Shown one piece after another: positions 13,498 to 20,472 of a DNA stretch of 20,599 nucleotides. The stretch is from DATARH01 sp050246595 (lineage in GTDB: Bacteria > Pseudomonadota > Alphaproteobacteria > ATCC43930 > CGMCC-115725): NCBI GenBank assembly GCA_050246595.1, contig JBFWVT010000086.1, positions 1 to 20,599 of the forward strand, given 5' to 3'. Both the position numbers and the translations under genes were made by a program. The notes under the pieces are model-generated. The model ran no database searches. It was given only the letters and a program-made list of their open reading frames with translations, and was not told where the DNA came from. The first letter of the stretch is position 1; every line of letters begins with the position of its first letter.

Positions 13498-14010
13498 ATG
13501 CGCATTTGGGTCACCGTTTCGCTGTCCGGTTTGATGGCGATGCCGGTCTATGCCGCGGATTTGGATGTCAAGATCGAGATTCCGCGCCTGAACGTCAGCG
13601 AGTATCACCGGCCCTATGTCGCGATCTGGGTGGAGCGGCCGGACCAGAGCGTGGCTGCGAATCTGGCCGTCTGGTACGACCTGAAGCTCAAGAACAACGA
13701 GGGAACCAAGTGGCTCAAGGATATGCGGCAGTGGTGGCGGCGCAGCGGCCGCACGCTGACGATGCCGGTGGACGGCATCAGCGGCGCTACCCGTCCGCCC
13801 GGCGAGCACCGATTGACCTTCGCCGGCGATAAGAAACCGCTCGGCGGCCTTCCTCCCGGCGAGTATGGCCTTGTCGTCGAAGCCGCGCGCGAAGTGGGCG
13901 GGCGCGAGTTGCTGCGCCTTCCATTCCAATGGCCGCCAACAAACGCAAAGACAGCCACTGCCAAGGGGGAGCATGAACTTGGCAGCGTAACACTCGACGT
14001 GAAACCGTGA
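13498..14010 (+). CDS. DUF2271 protein, probable FMN-carrying periplasmic protein
   Basis: This 170-residue protein has a Sec signal peptide (residues 1-20, MRIWVTVSLSGLMAMPVYA) and then a DUF2271 domain: IEIPRLNVSEYHRPYVAIWVE (family block, 27-47), LAVWYDLKLKNN, GTKWLKDMRQWWRRSG. The motif DGISGAT at residues 92-98 fits the ApbE flavinylation consensus D-x-x-S/T-G-A-T, with Thr98 (codon 13789-13791) as the predicted FMN attachment site. An ApbE gene lies two genes downstream, which supports this. GAGAGG stands about 6 bases before the ATG at 13498; GTG at 13492 is the alternative. It probably carries electrons in the periplasm between the PepSY protein and an iron substrate. The family is known; the electron path is inference. 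Confidence 0.87.
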   Translation: MRIWVTVSLSGLMAMPVYAADLDVKIEIPRLNVSEYHRPYVAIWVERPDQSVAANLAVWYDLKLKNNEGTKWLKDMRQWWRRSGRTLTMPVDGISGATRPPGEHRLTFAGDKKPLGGLPPGEYGLVVEAAREVGGRELLRLPFQWPPTNAKTATAKGEHELGSVTLDVKP

Positions 14011-14031
14011 TCAAACAGGGGGAGATTTCCA

Positions 14032-14835
14032 ATGACACGTCTGCTCGGAGCGGCAGCGTTGGTACTGGCTCTGCATCTGCCCGCCACGGCCGACGCGCAT
14101 CGGGCGTGGCTTCTGCCATCGGCGACCGTGCTCTCCGGCGGCGAACCCTGGGTCACGGTCGACGCCGCGATCTCGAACGACCTGTTTTATTTCGAGCACA
14201 ATCCGATGCGGCTGGACGGGCTTCAGATCGTCGCGCCGGACGGGTCGCGAGAGGAAGCACAAAATCGCGGCTCCGGGAAGTTTCGCAACACGTTCGACGT
14301 TCGGCTGGTGCAGCCCGGCACCTACAAACTGGCGGTGGTCGCGGATGGTCTGTTCGCGCGCTACGAGGAAAACGGCGAAACCAAACGGTGGCGCGGGACA
14401 GCCCAGCGACTGGCGGAAATCCCGGAGACGGCACAAAACCTCCAGCTCGCGCAGTCGCAAAGCCGGACCGAGGCCTTTGTCACCGCCGGAAAACCGAGCA
14501 CCGCGGCGCTCAAGCCGTCCGGCATCGGGCTGGAACTGGAACCGGTGACGCATCCCAACGATCTGATCGCCGGTGAAGCCTCGCGCTTCCGGTTGCTGCT
14601 GGACGGAAAGCCGGCTGGCGGTGTTAATGTCATGGTCATTCAAGGCGGTATCCGCTATCGCGACCAGCTGAACGAAACCAAGCTCTCGACCGACAGTGAG
14701 GGGCATTTCGAATTCGTCTGGCCCGCGCCCGGAATGTACTGGCTGAACGCGTCCATTCAGGACGATCGGTCTACGATCACCGGCGCCAGGAGGCGGGCAA
14801 GCTACACCGCCACTCTCGAAGTGCTGCCGCCATGA
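14032..14835 (+). CDS. DUF4198 periplasmic protein
   Basis: This 267-residue protein has a signal peptide ending ATADA (residues 18-22). Signal peptidase cleavage there would leave His23 as the first mature residue: HRAWLLPSATVLSGG. That opening, and DAAISNDLFYFEH, FDVRLVQPGTYKLAVV and the late Ig-like strands (TDSEGHFEFVWPAPGMYWL), are typical of DUF4198. This family often sits beside metal-uptake genes. A GGGGGAG ribosome site stands upstream of the ATG. It lies 21 bases after the DUF2271 gene and 76 before apbE. The function is not established; a metal-binding or metal-delivery partner for the flavoprotein system is inferred from context and the predicted N-terminal histidine. Confidence 0.87.
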   Translation: MTRLLGAAALVLALHLPATADAHRAWLLPSATVLSGGEPWVTVDAAISNDLFYFEHNPMRLDGLQIVAPDGSREEAQNRGSGKFRNTFDVRLVQPGTYKLAVVADGLFARYEENGETKRWRGTAQRLAEIPETAQNLQLAQSQSRTEAFVTAGKPSTAALKPSGIGLELEPVTHPNDLIAGEASRFRLLLDGKPAGGVNVMVIQGGIRYRDQLNETKLSTDSEGHFEFVWPAPGMYWLNASIQDDRSTITGARRRASYTATLEVLPP

Positions 14836-14911
14836 TCGGGCGATCGGCAAGGTTGACAGCCCCCGGCACCGGTCAATCGGGCATGCGCATTTCGGGTGAG
14901 TTCGGCGTCTG

Positions 14912-15928
14912 ATGCGGCGGGTTCTCGTGCCGCTTGCCGTAGCGCCGGCACTGTGCGGCGGCTTTGCCGGTGTACGGTTGCACAGCTTGACGGGACAAAC
15001 AATGGGGACGAGCTGGTCGGTAAAACTGGCTCTGCCCGAAGCGGTCCGTATCGCCTCGGTGCTGGAGACGGTCGAGCGGCAACTCGGTGTCGTCGTCGAG
15101 CAGATGAGCGGCTGGCTGCCGTCATCGGATCTGAGCCGCTTCAACCGCGCGCCGGTTGGTCGTTGGATATCGCTGCCGGCGGAGTTCTTCGCGGTGCTCG
15201 ATCATGCGGTGGCGCTGGCGGAAGAAACCGCGGGCGCTTTCGATCCGACCCTCGGCAACCTTGTCGCGTTATGGGGCTTTGGTCCCGAACCGGTATCGAC
15301 ACTGCCGCCGCCGCAGGCTGTCGTCACGGCCGCTCTGGCGCGCAGCGGCTGGCGGCGGCTTGAGCTTGACCGGCGCAACCGGCGTGCGCGGAAGTCGGCG
15401 GCAATCTCCCTCGATCTCTCGGGGATCGCCAAAGGTTTTGCCGTCGATCTGATCTGTGACCACCTCCGGGAGCTGCCTCTGCCGGGCTTTCTCGTCGAGA
15501 TCGGCGGCGAATTGCGGGGGGAAGGGGTCAAACCCGACGGCCTACCCTGGTGGGTGGCGCTGGAGCAGCCTCTCTCGCTTGGCATCGACCCTCATAATGA
15601 CGATACCGCTGACATCGTCGCACTGCATCACCTTGCCGTTGCCACCTCCGGCGACTACCGTCGGTTCTTCGACAGCATGGGCAGGCGGTACTGCCACACG
15701 ATCGATCCGCGTACCGGTTGCTCCGTGACAAACGGCTTGGCAGCGGTGACGGTGCTGCATGCCGGTTGCATGCAGGCCGATGCGCTGGCCACGGCGCTGA
15801 GCGTGCTCGGAGCGCGCGAAGGAATGGCCTATGCCCGGCGGCATCAAGTGGCGGCGAGGTTCATCAGCCGTGGCAATAGCGGGTTCGCGGAGGCGATGAC
15901 ACCTGCTTTTGCCGCGATGCTCGCGTGA
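14912..15928 (+). CDS. apbE: FAD:protein FMN transferase
   Basis: This 338-residue protein has the usual length for ApbE. It starts with a hydrophobic export signal (about residues 1-20) and then HSLTGQTMGTSWSVKL, the ApbE opening block. Further motifs are SDLSRFNRAP, AGAFDPTLGNLVALWGFG, SLDLSGIAKGFAVD, the substrate-loop HTIDPRTG (about residue 260) and the metal-site region MQADALATALSVLG. The enzyme attaches FMN from FAD to a threonine in target proteins, in the periplasm. The nearby DUF2271 protein carries a matching DGISGAT site and is the likely target. No strong ribosome site precedes the ATG, so translation may depend on coupling. It is followed by a short one-helix protein. Confidence 0.95.
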   Translation: MRRVLVPLAVAPALCGGFAGVRLHSLTGQTMGTSWSVKLALPEAVRIASVLETVERQLGVVVEQMSGWLPSSDLSRFNRAPVGRWISLPAEFFAVLDHAVALAEETAGAFDPTLGNLVALWGFGPEPVSTLPPPQAVVTAALARSGWRRLELDRRNRRARKSAAISLDLSGIAKGFAVDLICDHLRELPLPGFLVEIGGELRGEGVKPDGLPWWVALEQPLSLGIDPHNDDTADIVALHHLAVATSGDYRRFFDSMGRRYCHTIDPRTGCSVTNGLAAVTVLHAGCMQADALATALSVLGAREGMAYARRHQVAARFISRGNSGFAEAMTPAFAAMLA

Positions 15929-15980
15929 GGCTCTGACGAAAGCAAAGCCGAATGAGACGTCGGCGCCGGAGATCGTACCG

Positions 15981-16235
15981 ATGACGCTGCCGGGTCCTGA
16001 CCGACTGATTGCGGCTGCAATCGTCGTGCTGGTCTACATCGCCTGCTGCGGGCTTATCCTGTGGCGGCATCGGGCGAAGCGCCGCTCGGCGTTAGACACT
16101 GAAAAGGTGCGGTCCCGGAGTTCGGAGGGGTTCTTGGCCGGCCGTCGCGCCGCGCCCGTGGCGGCGGTCGGCGGCCGGCCTGCCCGTGTCCAGGGCGACG
16201 CCGCTGCCGGCAGGCGCCGGCGCACTCCGTGTTGA
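15981..16235 (+). CDS. Short one-helix protein, possible stump of a flavodoxin-type reductase
   Basis: The open frame gives 84 residues. One membrane helix is clear (about residues 9-29, LIAAAIVVLVYIACCGLILW), followed by a basic RHRAKRR stop-transfer stretch. The rest is low-complexity Arg/Ala/Gly sequence with no recognisable domain. In related PepSY-DUF2271-DUF4198-ApbE clusters the next gene usually encodes a membrane-anchored flavoprotein reductase (CysJ-like) whose N-terminus looks just like this: one helix, then basic residues, then a flavodoxin domain. No flavodoxin or NADPH-binding motif was found in any frame up to 16285. It may therefore be a deletion remnant. A genuine small protein is the alternative. 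GGAG lies about 10 bases upstream of the ATG. Confidence 0.45.
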   Translation: MTLPGPDRLIAAAIVVLVYIACCGLILWRHRAKRRSALDTEKVRSRSSEGFLAGRRAAPVAAVGGRPARVQGDAAAGRRRRTPC

Positions 16236-16284
16236 CGTGACGAGGGGCGGGCGGTCGAGACCGGTGATGGTGAAGGATACGCGC

Positions 16285-16785
16285 ATGCGGTTCTCGAAAC
16301 AGGCGCCGGGCGCGCTGATATCAGGTTGTATTTTCGCAAGTCCGGCCTTCTCGGCGGTGACAATCACGTTCAGTCATCCGGAATCCTATTCGGACCCGGG
16401 ATTGCGCGGCGGCTTCGGGATTATGTCCCGCGAGGTGGTTCTGGCCGAATTGCGGCAGCATCTGGCGGTGCTCGGAAGCCGATACCTGCCGGGGAACCGA
16501 AGCCTGGAAATCGAGGTGATCGACCTCCGCTGGGCCGGTCATGTCGAGCTGCGGCACATCCTGCTCCGCGAGGCGCGGATCATGCACCCCAGCACCTGGC
16601 CGATGATCAAGCTGCGGTATCGGCTGCACGAGAATGGGGCGACGCTCGCCACCGCCGGGGAAACCCTCCGCGATCTGGATTATTTGACCAGAGTGCGCAC
16701 ATGCGCGTCGGCGGAACTGCTGCGGTTCGAAAAAGCGATGCTCGACGACTGGTTCCGCGAGCGGTTCGCTATCGCCGGAAGGTAG
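16285..16785 (+). CDS. DUF3016 exported protein
   Basis: This 166-residue protein has a signal peptide (residues 1-23, ending PAFSA). The DUF3016 domain follows: VTITFSHPESYSDPG, then VLAELRQHLAVLGSRYLPGNRSLEIEVIDLRWAG (family region, about 54-87), HPSTWPMIKLRYRL, DYLTRVRTC, and the ending FEKAMLDDWFRERF. These match the family throughout. The start at 16285 has an AAGGA site about 8 bases upstream and begins the signal peptide; longer in-frame starts exist but lack this. DUF3016 has no known function. Its place between the flavinylation genes and the siderophore receptor suggests a periplasmic or outer-membrane role in the same pathway. Confidence 0.85.
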   Translation: MRFSKQAPGALISGCIFASPAFSAVTITFSHPESYSDPGLRGGFGIMSREVVLAELRQHLAVLGSRYLPGNRSLEIEVIDLRWAGHVELRHILLREARIMHPSTWPMIKLRYRLHENGATLATAGETLRDLDYLTRVRTCASAELLRFEKAMLDDWFRERFAIAGR

Positions 16786-16874
16786 ATAAGAAACGTCGCG
16801 ATCCGCCGTCGTTCACGCGCATGAACCCAGTCTGAAGCGGCGATACCGCCACTGAAGCGAAGCTCCCGATTGCC

Positions 16875-16932
16875 GGGTTCCAGGCTGCCCCTCGCCTGAG
16901 GGGTCGCCCGGAACCCAACCTGCGGCTTTTTT
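16875..16932 (+). terminator. Probable transcription terminator after the DUF3016 gene
   Basis: A nested stem pairs GGGTTCC (16875-16881) with GGAACCC (16110 offset excluded; 16910-16916), and CCCCTC (16888-16893) with GAGGGG (16898-16903) around GCCT. Six T residues follow at 16927-16932. The ten-base gap between stem and T-run weakens the call. It would separate the upstream genes from the receptor promoter. Confidence 0.45.
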
Positions 16933-16946
16933 GCGACACTTCGCTT

Positions 16947-16971
16947 CGAAATGCGAGTCATTCGCATTTCG
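16947..16971. promoter_or_regulatory. Fur-like palindromic operator upstream of the siderophore receptor
   Basis: Perfect 10-base arms CGAAATGCGA and TCGCATTTCG flank GTCAT. The core AATGCGAGTCATTCGCAT resembles the Fur box and the TGCGAATGATTCGCA-type iron operators of alphaproteobacteria. It lies about 65 bases before the receptor start, where a repressor would block transcription. The regulator's identity (Fur, Irr or another) is not decided by the sequence. Confidence 0.72.
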
Positions 16972-16996
16972 ATCACCGCGGGCGGTTTTCATTTGT

Positions 16997-17021
16997 TATG
17001 AAACTAAGAGTCATTTGCATA
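16997..17021. promoter_or_regulatory. Second, weaker iron-operator-like palindrome upstream of the receptor
   Basis: TATGAAACT (16997-17005) and ATTTGCATA (17013-17021) form imperfect arms, matching at 7 of 9 positions when one is inverted, around AAGAGTC. The inner GAGTCATTTGCAT repeats the right half of the operator at 16947-16971, with the same 25-base span. It ends 14 bases before the receptor ATG. A second binding site for the same regulator is likely. Confidence 0.5.
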
Positions 17022-17035
17022 ACGAGGTCGCGACG

Positions 17036-19303
17036 ATGGGGTCTGGTGATTTGCAGCCTGCCACAACCTGGGGAGTCCTTAGCGCCAGCCTTGCCGTGGC
17101 GCTGCTTGGGGGGCTCAATCTCGATGCTCGGGCGCAATCCGAGGCAATACCTCCGGCGTCCCCCCCATCGGCCGGCAGCGGCGCTTCCCCCATCGTCCTG
17201 CCCGAATTGCAGGTCCAGGCGGTCGGCGCCGGCACGCCCGACAATACGTTGCGCGGCACCACGGGTCTGTCCCGTCTGCCGGGTCCGATCCAGAGCCAGC
17301 CGCGGCAGATCGATCTGATCCCGAGTGAAACGATACGGGAGCAGAACGCGACGACCCTCGAACAGACGCTGCGCAACGTACCGGGCATCACCTCGTCGGT
17401 CGGTGAAGGCGGCGGCGGCGTGCAGGGCGATCAGCTCCGGATCCGCGGTTTCAACGCCCAGAACGATATCTTCGTCGACGGGTTGCGCGATTTTGGCACC
17501 TATACGCGCGACACCTTCAATTACGAGGATGTTCTGGTACTGCTTGGTCCCGCCGGCCTCACCTTCGGTCCCGGCTCGGTCGGCGGCGTCGTAAACGTCA
17601 ATACCAAAATGCCGCATCTGGGCAATCGCTACGCCGGCAGCTATTCGCTCGGCACCGGCATTTTGCCGCGGGCTACTGCCGACCTGAATCAGCAGATCGG
17701 TCCGACCAGCGCCGTTCGCCTGAACCTGCTGGCGCAGAACCAGACCTATCTTCCGGGCCGCGAGGGGCAGGACGGGTTCCGCTGGGGCATCGCTCCATCG
17801 ATCGCCCTCGGTATCGGAACACCGCTGACCTTCACGGCGGAGTACATGCATTATCAGTATAATCAGGCCACCGATACCGGTGTTCCCGTCCTGACCCGGC
17901 CGGGCACGACAATCGGCAGACCGGCGACTGAATTCGGTCTGGACCGCAGCAATTGGTACGGCGTCAAGAACGACCGCGACAAGACCAGTCTCGACCGGCT
18001 GACCACCCGTTTCAAGTTGGAGGCGGCCGATTGGCTGACCCTCTACAACGATACCCGCGTCACCTATCAGGACCGGTACTTTGCCTATACTATCCTCAGC
18101 TGTCCGGAACCCTGTTTGACGAATTTCTTCACCAGGGCCGCCGTGCCGATCTATAATGTCAGTTCCGGCGCCAGCGCTCCGTATAATCAGGATACGCTGG
18201 GCGTGCAGAATATCGCCAGCGGGCAGGCGCGCTTTGCGCTCGGTCCGTTCCGCAACGAGGCGAATTTCGGCGTCGATTACTGGTTCCAGGACAACGAGCG
18301 CCGGGGGCTCATGTACGATCCCGCCCGGTCCGGAGGAAATTTCCTCAACCCGGACGATCGGCGCAACGCCTATCGCACCATTCCATCTACGGCGAACAAC
18401 GCCTTGCGCAAGACCGATAATACCTCGCTCGGTCTGTTCCTTGTCGATCGCTTGTGGTTCACACCGCAGATCTCGGCGATCGGCGGCTTCCGCTGGAACC
18501 GCTTCACCACCGACTACAAGCAGGAGGGGCCGCTCGCCGATCCGCTCGTCGCGAAGGGCAACGCGACCTCTATCGATCCGCGCGCGGCGCTGGTTTACGA
18601 GCCGACACCGGCGCACACTTTTTATTTCTCCTACGCGACCTCGGCGACGCCGCCCGGCGCGAATATCGCGACAATTCCGGGGCAGGCGAGCATCAACAGC
18701 ACGCTGCTCGACCCCGAACGCAACCGGCTCTATGAGTTCGGTGCCAAATGGAGCGCAACGGAAACCCTTGGCTTGACCGCGGCGCTGTACCGGATCGAGA
18801 AATCGAACGCCAGAGAGGTGGACCCGCTGACCGGCGACGTCATCACTTCGGGCGACAAGCAGCTGAACCAGGGCATCGAGCTGGGAGCCACCGGCCGTAT
18901 CACTCCGCAATGGGAAGTCACCGCCCGCTATACGTTTATGGACAGCGAGATTCTGGACTCGGCGACGGCCGCCAGTATCGGCAATCGCGTGCAGTTCGTT
19001 CCCGAGCATGCCGCGGCGCTGTGGACCACCTATGATATCAACCCGGGCGGTCCATATAACCTCACCGTCGGGGGCGGCGTGACCTACCGCAGCCCGGTGT
19101 TCCTGAATGCGGCAAACAGCCAGAAGGCGCCCGCGAACTTCTCGCTGGACGCCATGGTCGCGCACCGGATCAACGAGAACCTTCAGCTCCAGGTAAACGC
19201 TTATAATATTACCAACGAACTCAACTACAATACACTCTTCGGCAACCGTGTCGTGCCGGCGCCTGGGGCAACGGTTCTGGCAGGAATCAACGTCGCCTTC
19301 TGA
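17036..19303 (+). CDS. TonB-dependent siderophore receptor (Fiu/PiuA-like)
   Basis: This is a 755-residue outer-membrane receptor. The signal peptide ends near ARA (residues 31-33). A plug domain follows at about 85-195, with QTLRNVPGITSSVGEGGGG, DQLRIRGFNAQNDIFVDGLRD (family block, 132-152), VLLGPAGLTFGPGSVGGVVN and VNTKMP. The rest is a beta-barrel ending VLAGINVAF, with the terminal Phe used for outer-membrane assembly. There is no STN signalling domain, so it is not a transducer type. A TonB-box candidate is near IVLPELQVQA (53-62). ATG at 17036 is chosen because it begins the signal peptide; upstream in-frame starts run through the operators. The downstream PiuC/YbiX-type gene suggests a catecholate receptor of the Fiu/PiuA group, which is inference. 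Confidence 0.93.
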   Translation: MGSGDLQPATTWGVLSASLAVALLGGLNLDARAQSEAIPPASPPSAGSGASPIVLPELQVQAVGAGTPDNTLRGTTGLSRLPGPIQSQPRQIDLIPSETIREQNATTLEQTLRNVPGITSSVGEGGGGVQGDQLRIRGFNAQNDIFVDGLRDFGTYTRDTFNYEDVLVLLGPAGLTFGPGSVGGVVNVNTKMPHLGNRYAGSYSLGTGILPRATADLNQQIGPTSAVRLNLLAQNQTYLPGREGQDGFRWGIAPSIALGIGTPLTFTAEYMHYQYNQATDTGVPVLTRPGTTIGRPATEFGLDRSNWYGVKNDRDKTSLDRLTTRFKLEAADWLTLYNDTRVTYQDRYFAYTILSCPEPCLTNFFTRAAVPIYNVSSGASAPYNQDTLGVQNIASGQARFALGPFRNEANFGVDYWFQDNERRGLMYDPARSGGNFLNPDDRRNAYRTIPSTANNALRKTDNTSLGLFLVDRLWFTPQISAIGGFRWNRFTTDYKQEGPLADPLVAKGNATSIDPRAALVYEPTPAHTFYFSYATSATPPGANIATIPGQASINSTLLDPERNRLYEFGAKWSATETLGLTAALYRIEKSNAREVDPLTGDVITSGDKQLNQGIELGATGRITPQWEVTARYTFMDSEILDSATAASIGNRVQFVPEHAAALWTTYDINPGGPYNLTVGGGVTYRSPVFLNAANSQKAPANFSLDAMVAHRINENLQLQVNAYNITNELNYNTLFGNRVVPAPGATVLAGINVAF

Positions 19304-19367
19304 TCCGTGTTGTCAGGCCTGTAGAAAGTCGGGCATCCTTGGTGCCGTAATCTCCGGAGGCGATTTG

Positions 19368-20051
19368 ATGCTGGTTCAGGTGCCGCAGGTTCTGACCAAG
19401 GAGGAGGTTGCCTATTGCCGCCGGCGTCTGAAGGAGGAGGAGTGGGTTGACGGAAGAATTACCGCCGGCGACCAATCCGCCAAGGCCAAATTCAATCTGC
19501 AAATCCCGGAGGACTCTCCGGTCGCGCGGGAACTCGGCGAGCTGATCCTTCAGGCGCTTGGCCGCAATGCGCTGTTCACCACGGCGGCCCTGCCGTTGCG
19601 GGTATTCCCGCCCCTCTTCAACCGTTACGACGCCGGGATGGTGTTCAACCCCCATATCGACAATGCCATTCGCCCCGTGCGTGGCGGCGGCGGCCGTATC
19701 CGGACCGATGTATCGAGCACGTTGTTTCTGTCGGAGCCGGACGAATACGACGGCGGCGAACTGGTTGTCGAGGATACGTTTGGCGATCGCAAGGTCAAAC
19801 TGCCGGCCGGGGATATGATCCTCTACCCCGCCATAAGTCTGCATTATGTAAAGGCCGTAACTCGCGGCAGTCGCCGGGCCTCGTTTTTCTGGACACAGTC
19901 GATGGTGAAAGACGACAACCGGCGTCGGCTCTTGTTTGAAATGGATATTGCGATCATCAGGGTCCGCCAGTCGCTATCCGACGATCATCCCGGCGTCCTC
20001 GGAATGACGGCCTGCTATCATAACCTGCTGCGTCAGTGGTCGGATTTATAG
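19368..20051 (+). CDS. PKHD-type Fe(II)/2-oxoglutarate hydroxylase (PiuC/YbiX family)
   Basis: This 227-residue protein is full length for the family. Iron ligands are His96 and Asp98 in NPHIDNAI and His159 in AISLHYV; Arg169 in TRGSRRAS should bind 2-oxoglutarate. These align almost exactly with E. coli YbiX numbering. MVQVP-like N-terminus, WVDGRITAG, FNRYDAGM, SSTLFLSEPDEYDGGEL and FFWTQSMV are family blocks. The ATG at 19368 has GGAGG 7 bases upstream. PiuC/YbiX genes regularly adjoin a Fiu/PiuA receptor and are iron-repressed. Their substrate is not settled; modification of an imported siderophore is one proposal. It lies 64 bases after the receptor gene and is probably co-transcribed with it. 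Confidence 0.93.
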   Translation: MLVQVPQVLTKEEVAYCRRRLKEEEWVDGRITAGDQSAKAKFNLQIPEDSPVARELGELILQALGRNALFTTAALPLRVFPPLFNRYDAGMVFNPHIDNAIRPVRGGGGRIRTDVSSTLFLSEPDEYDGGELVVEDTFGDRKVKLPAGDMILYPAISLHYVKAVTRGSRRASFFWTQSMVKDDNRRRLLFEMDIAIIRVRQSLSDDHPGVLGMTACYHNLLRQWSDL

Positions 20052-20096
20052 ACACCGATCGGGACCGATCCGGTAAACCTTCGGACACATCACAGG

Positions 20097-20324
20097 CTCC
20101 GCTCAGTCCGGGAAGGAGCCAGGAAACTCGCAAACCTTCCGGGGGTGCGGGTCCATGATTTGCGGCATAGCTTTGCGTCCGTGGCAGTAAGCGGTGGCGA
20201 AAGCCTCTATATCGTCGGAAAGATCCTCGGCCATCGCCAATCCCGAACTACCGAGATATACGCGCACTTGGCTGCGGGGGACTCGCTTGGAAAGCCGTGC
20301 TGTCCGGCGATCGATCGGGGCTGA
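20097..20324 (+). pseudogene. Tyrosine recombinase (phage-type integrase), C-terminal remnant
   Basis: Read in the frame of 20151, the stretch encodes REGARKLANLPGVRVHDLRH, then SFASVAVSGGESLYIVGKIL and GHRQSRTTEIYAHLA, up to a TGA at 20322-20324. HDLRHSFAS carries the H-x-x-R box, LGHRQ the conserved His, and IYAHL the nucleophilic Tyr of tyrosine recombinases. The frame has no start codon with a ribosome site and lacks the N-terminal core-binding domain, so only the last third or so of the catalytic domain remains. After AAGDSL the sequence no longer resembles the family. It is a scar of an excised or decayed integrative element. Confidence 0.8.
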
Positions 20325-20472
20325 AACAGCGCTTCGAGGCGCATCCGCTATATCCCTGGACGAAGGCGCACCGTCAGCATAGTACGTGCACCAAGCTGGA
20401 TTCACGCACGCGATCGCGACCGTCAGGCCCGCCCACCGGATCACGGGTTTTTGCCACTGAGGTTTGCTCAAG
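20325..20472. other. Short intergenic stretch, nothing recognised
   Basis: Between the integrase remnant and the next gene no coding frame or RNA was recognised. It may be further debris of the same element. Confidence 0.4.

Noticed and set aside
14926..14970. Lipoprotein signal in ApbE (ALC at residues 13-15)
   Set aside because: The residue before Cys is Leu, which does not fit a lipobox. A plain export signal is more likely.
16888..16903. CRISPR or tRNA-like structure suggested by the stacked stems near the terminator
   Set aside because: The stems are nested, not cloverleaf, and there is no repeat-spacer periodicity. A terminator fits better.
16973..19165. A 730-codon open frame on the minus strand opposite the TonB receptor
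   Set aside because: It is the antisense shadow of the receptor gene. It has no family motifs and is Arg/Gly/Ala-rich, as expected for the reverse of GC-rich coding DNA.
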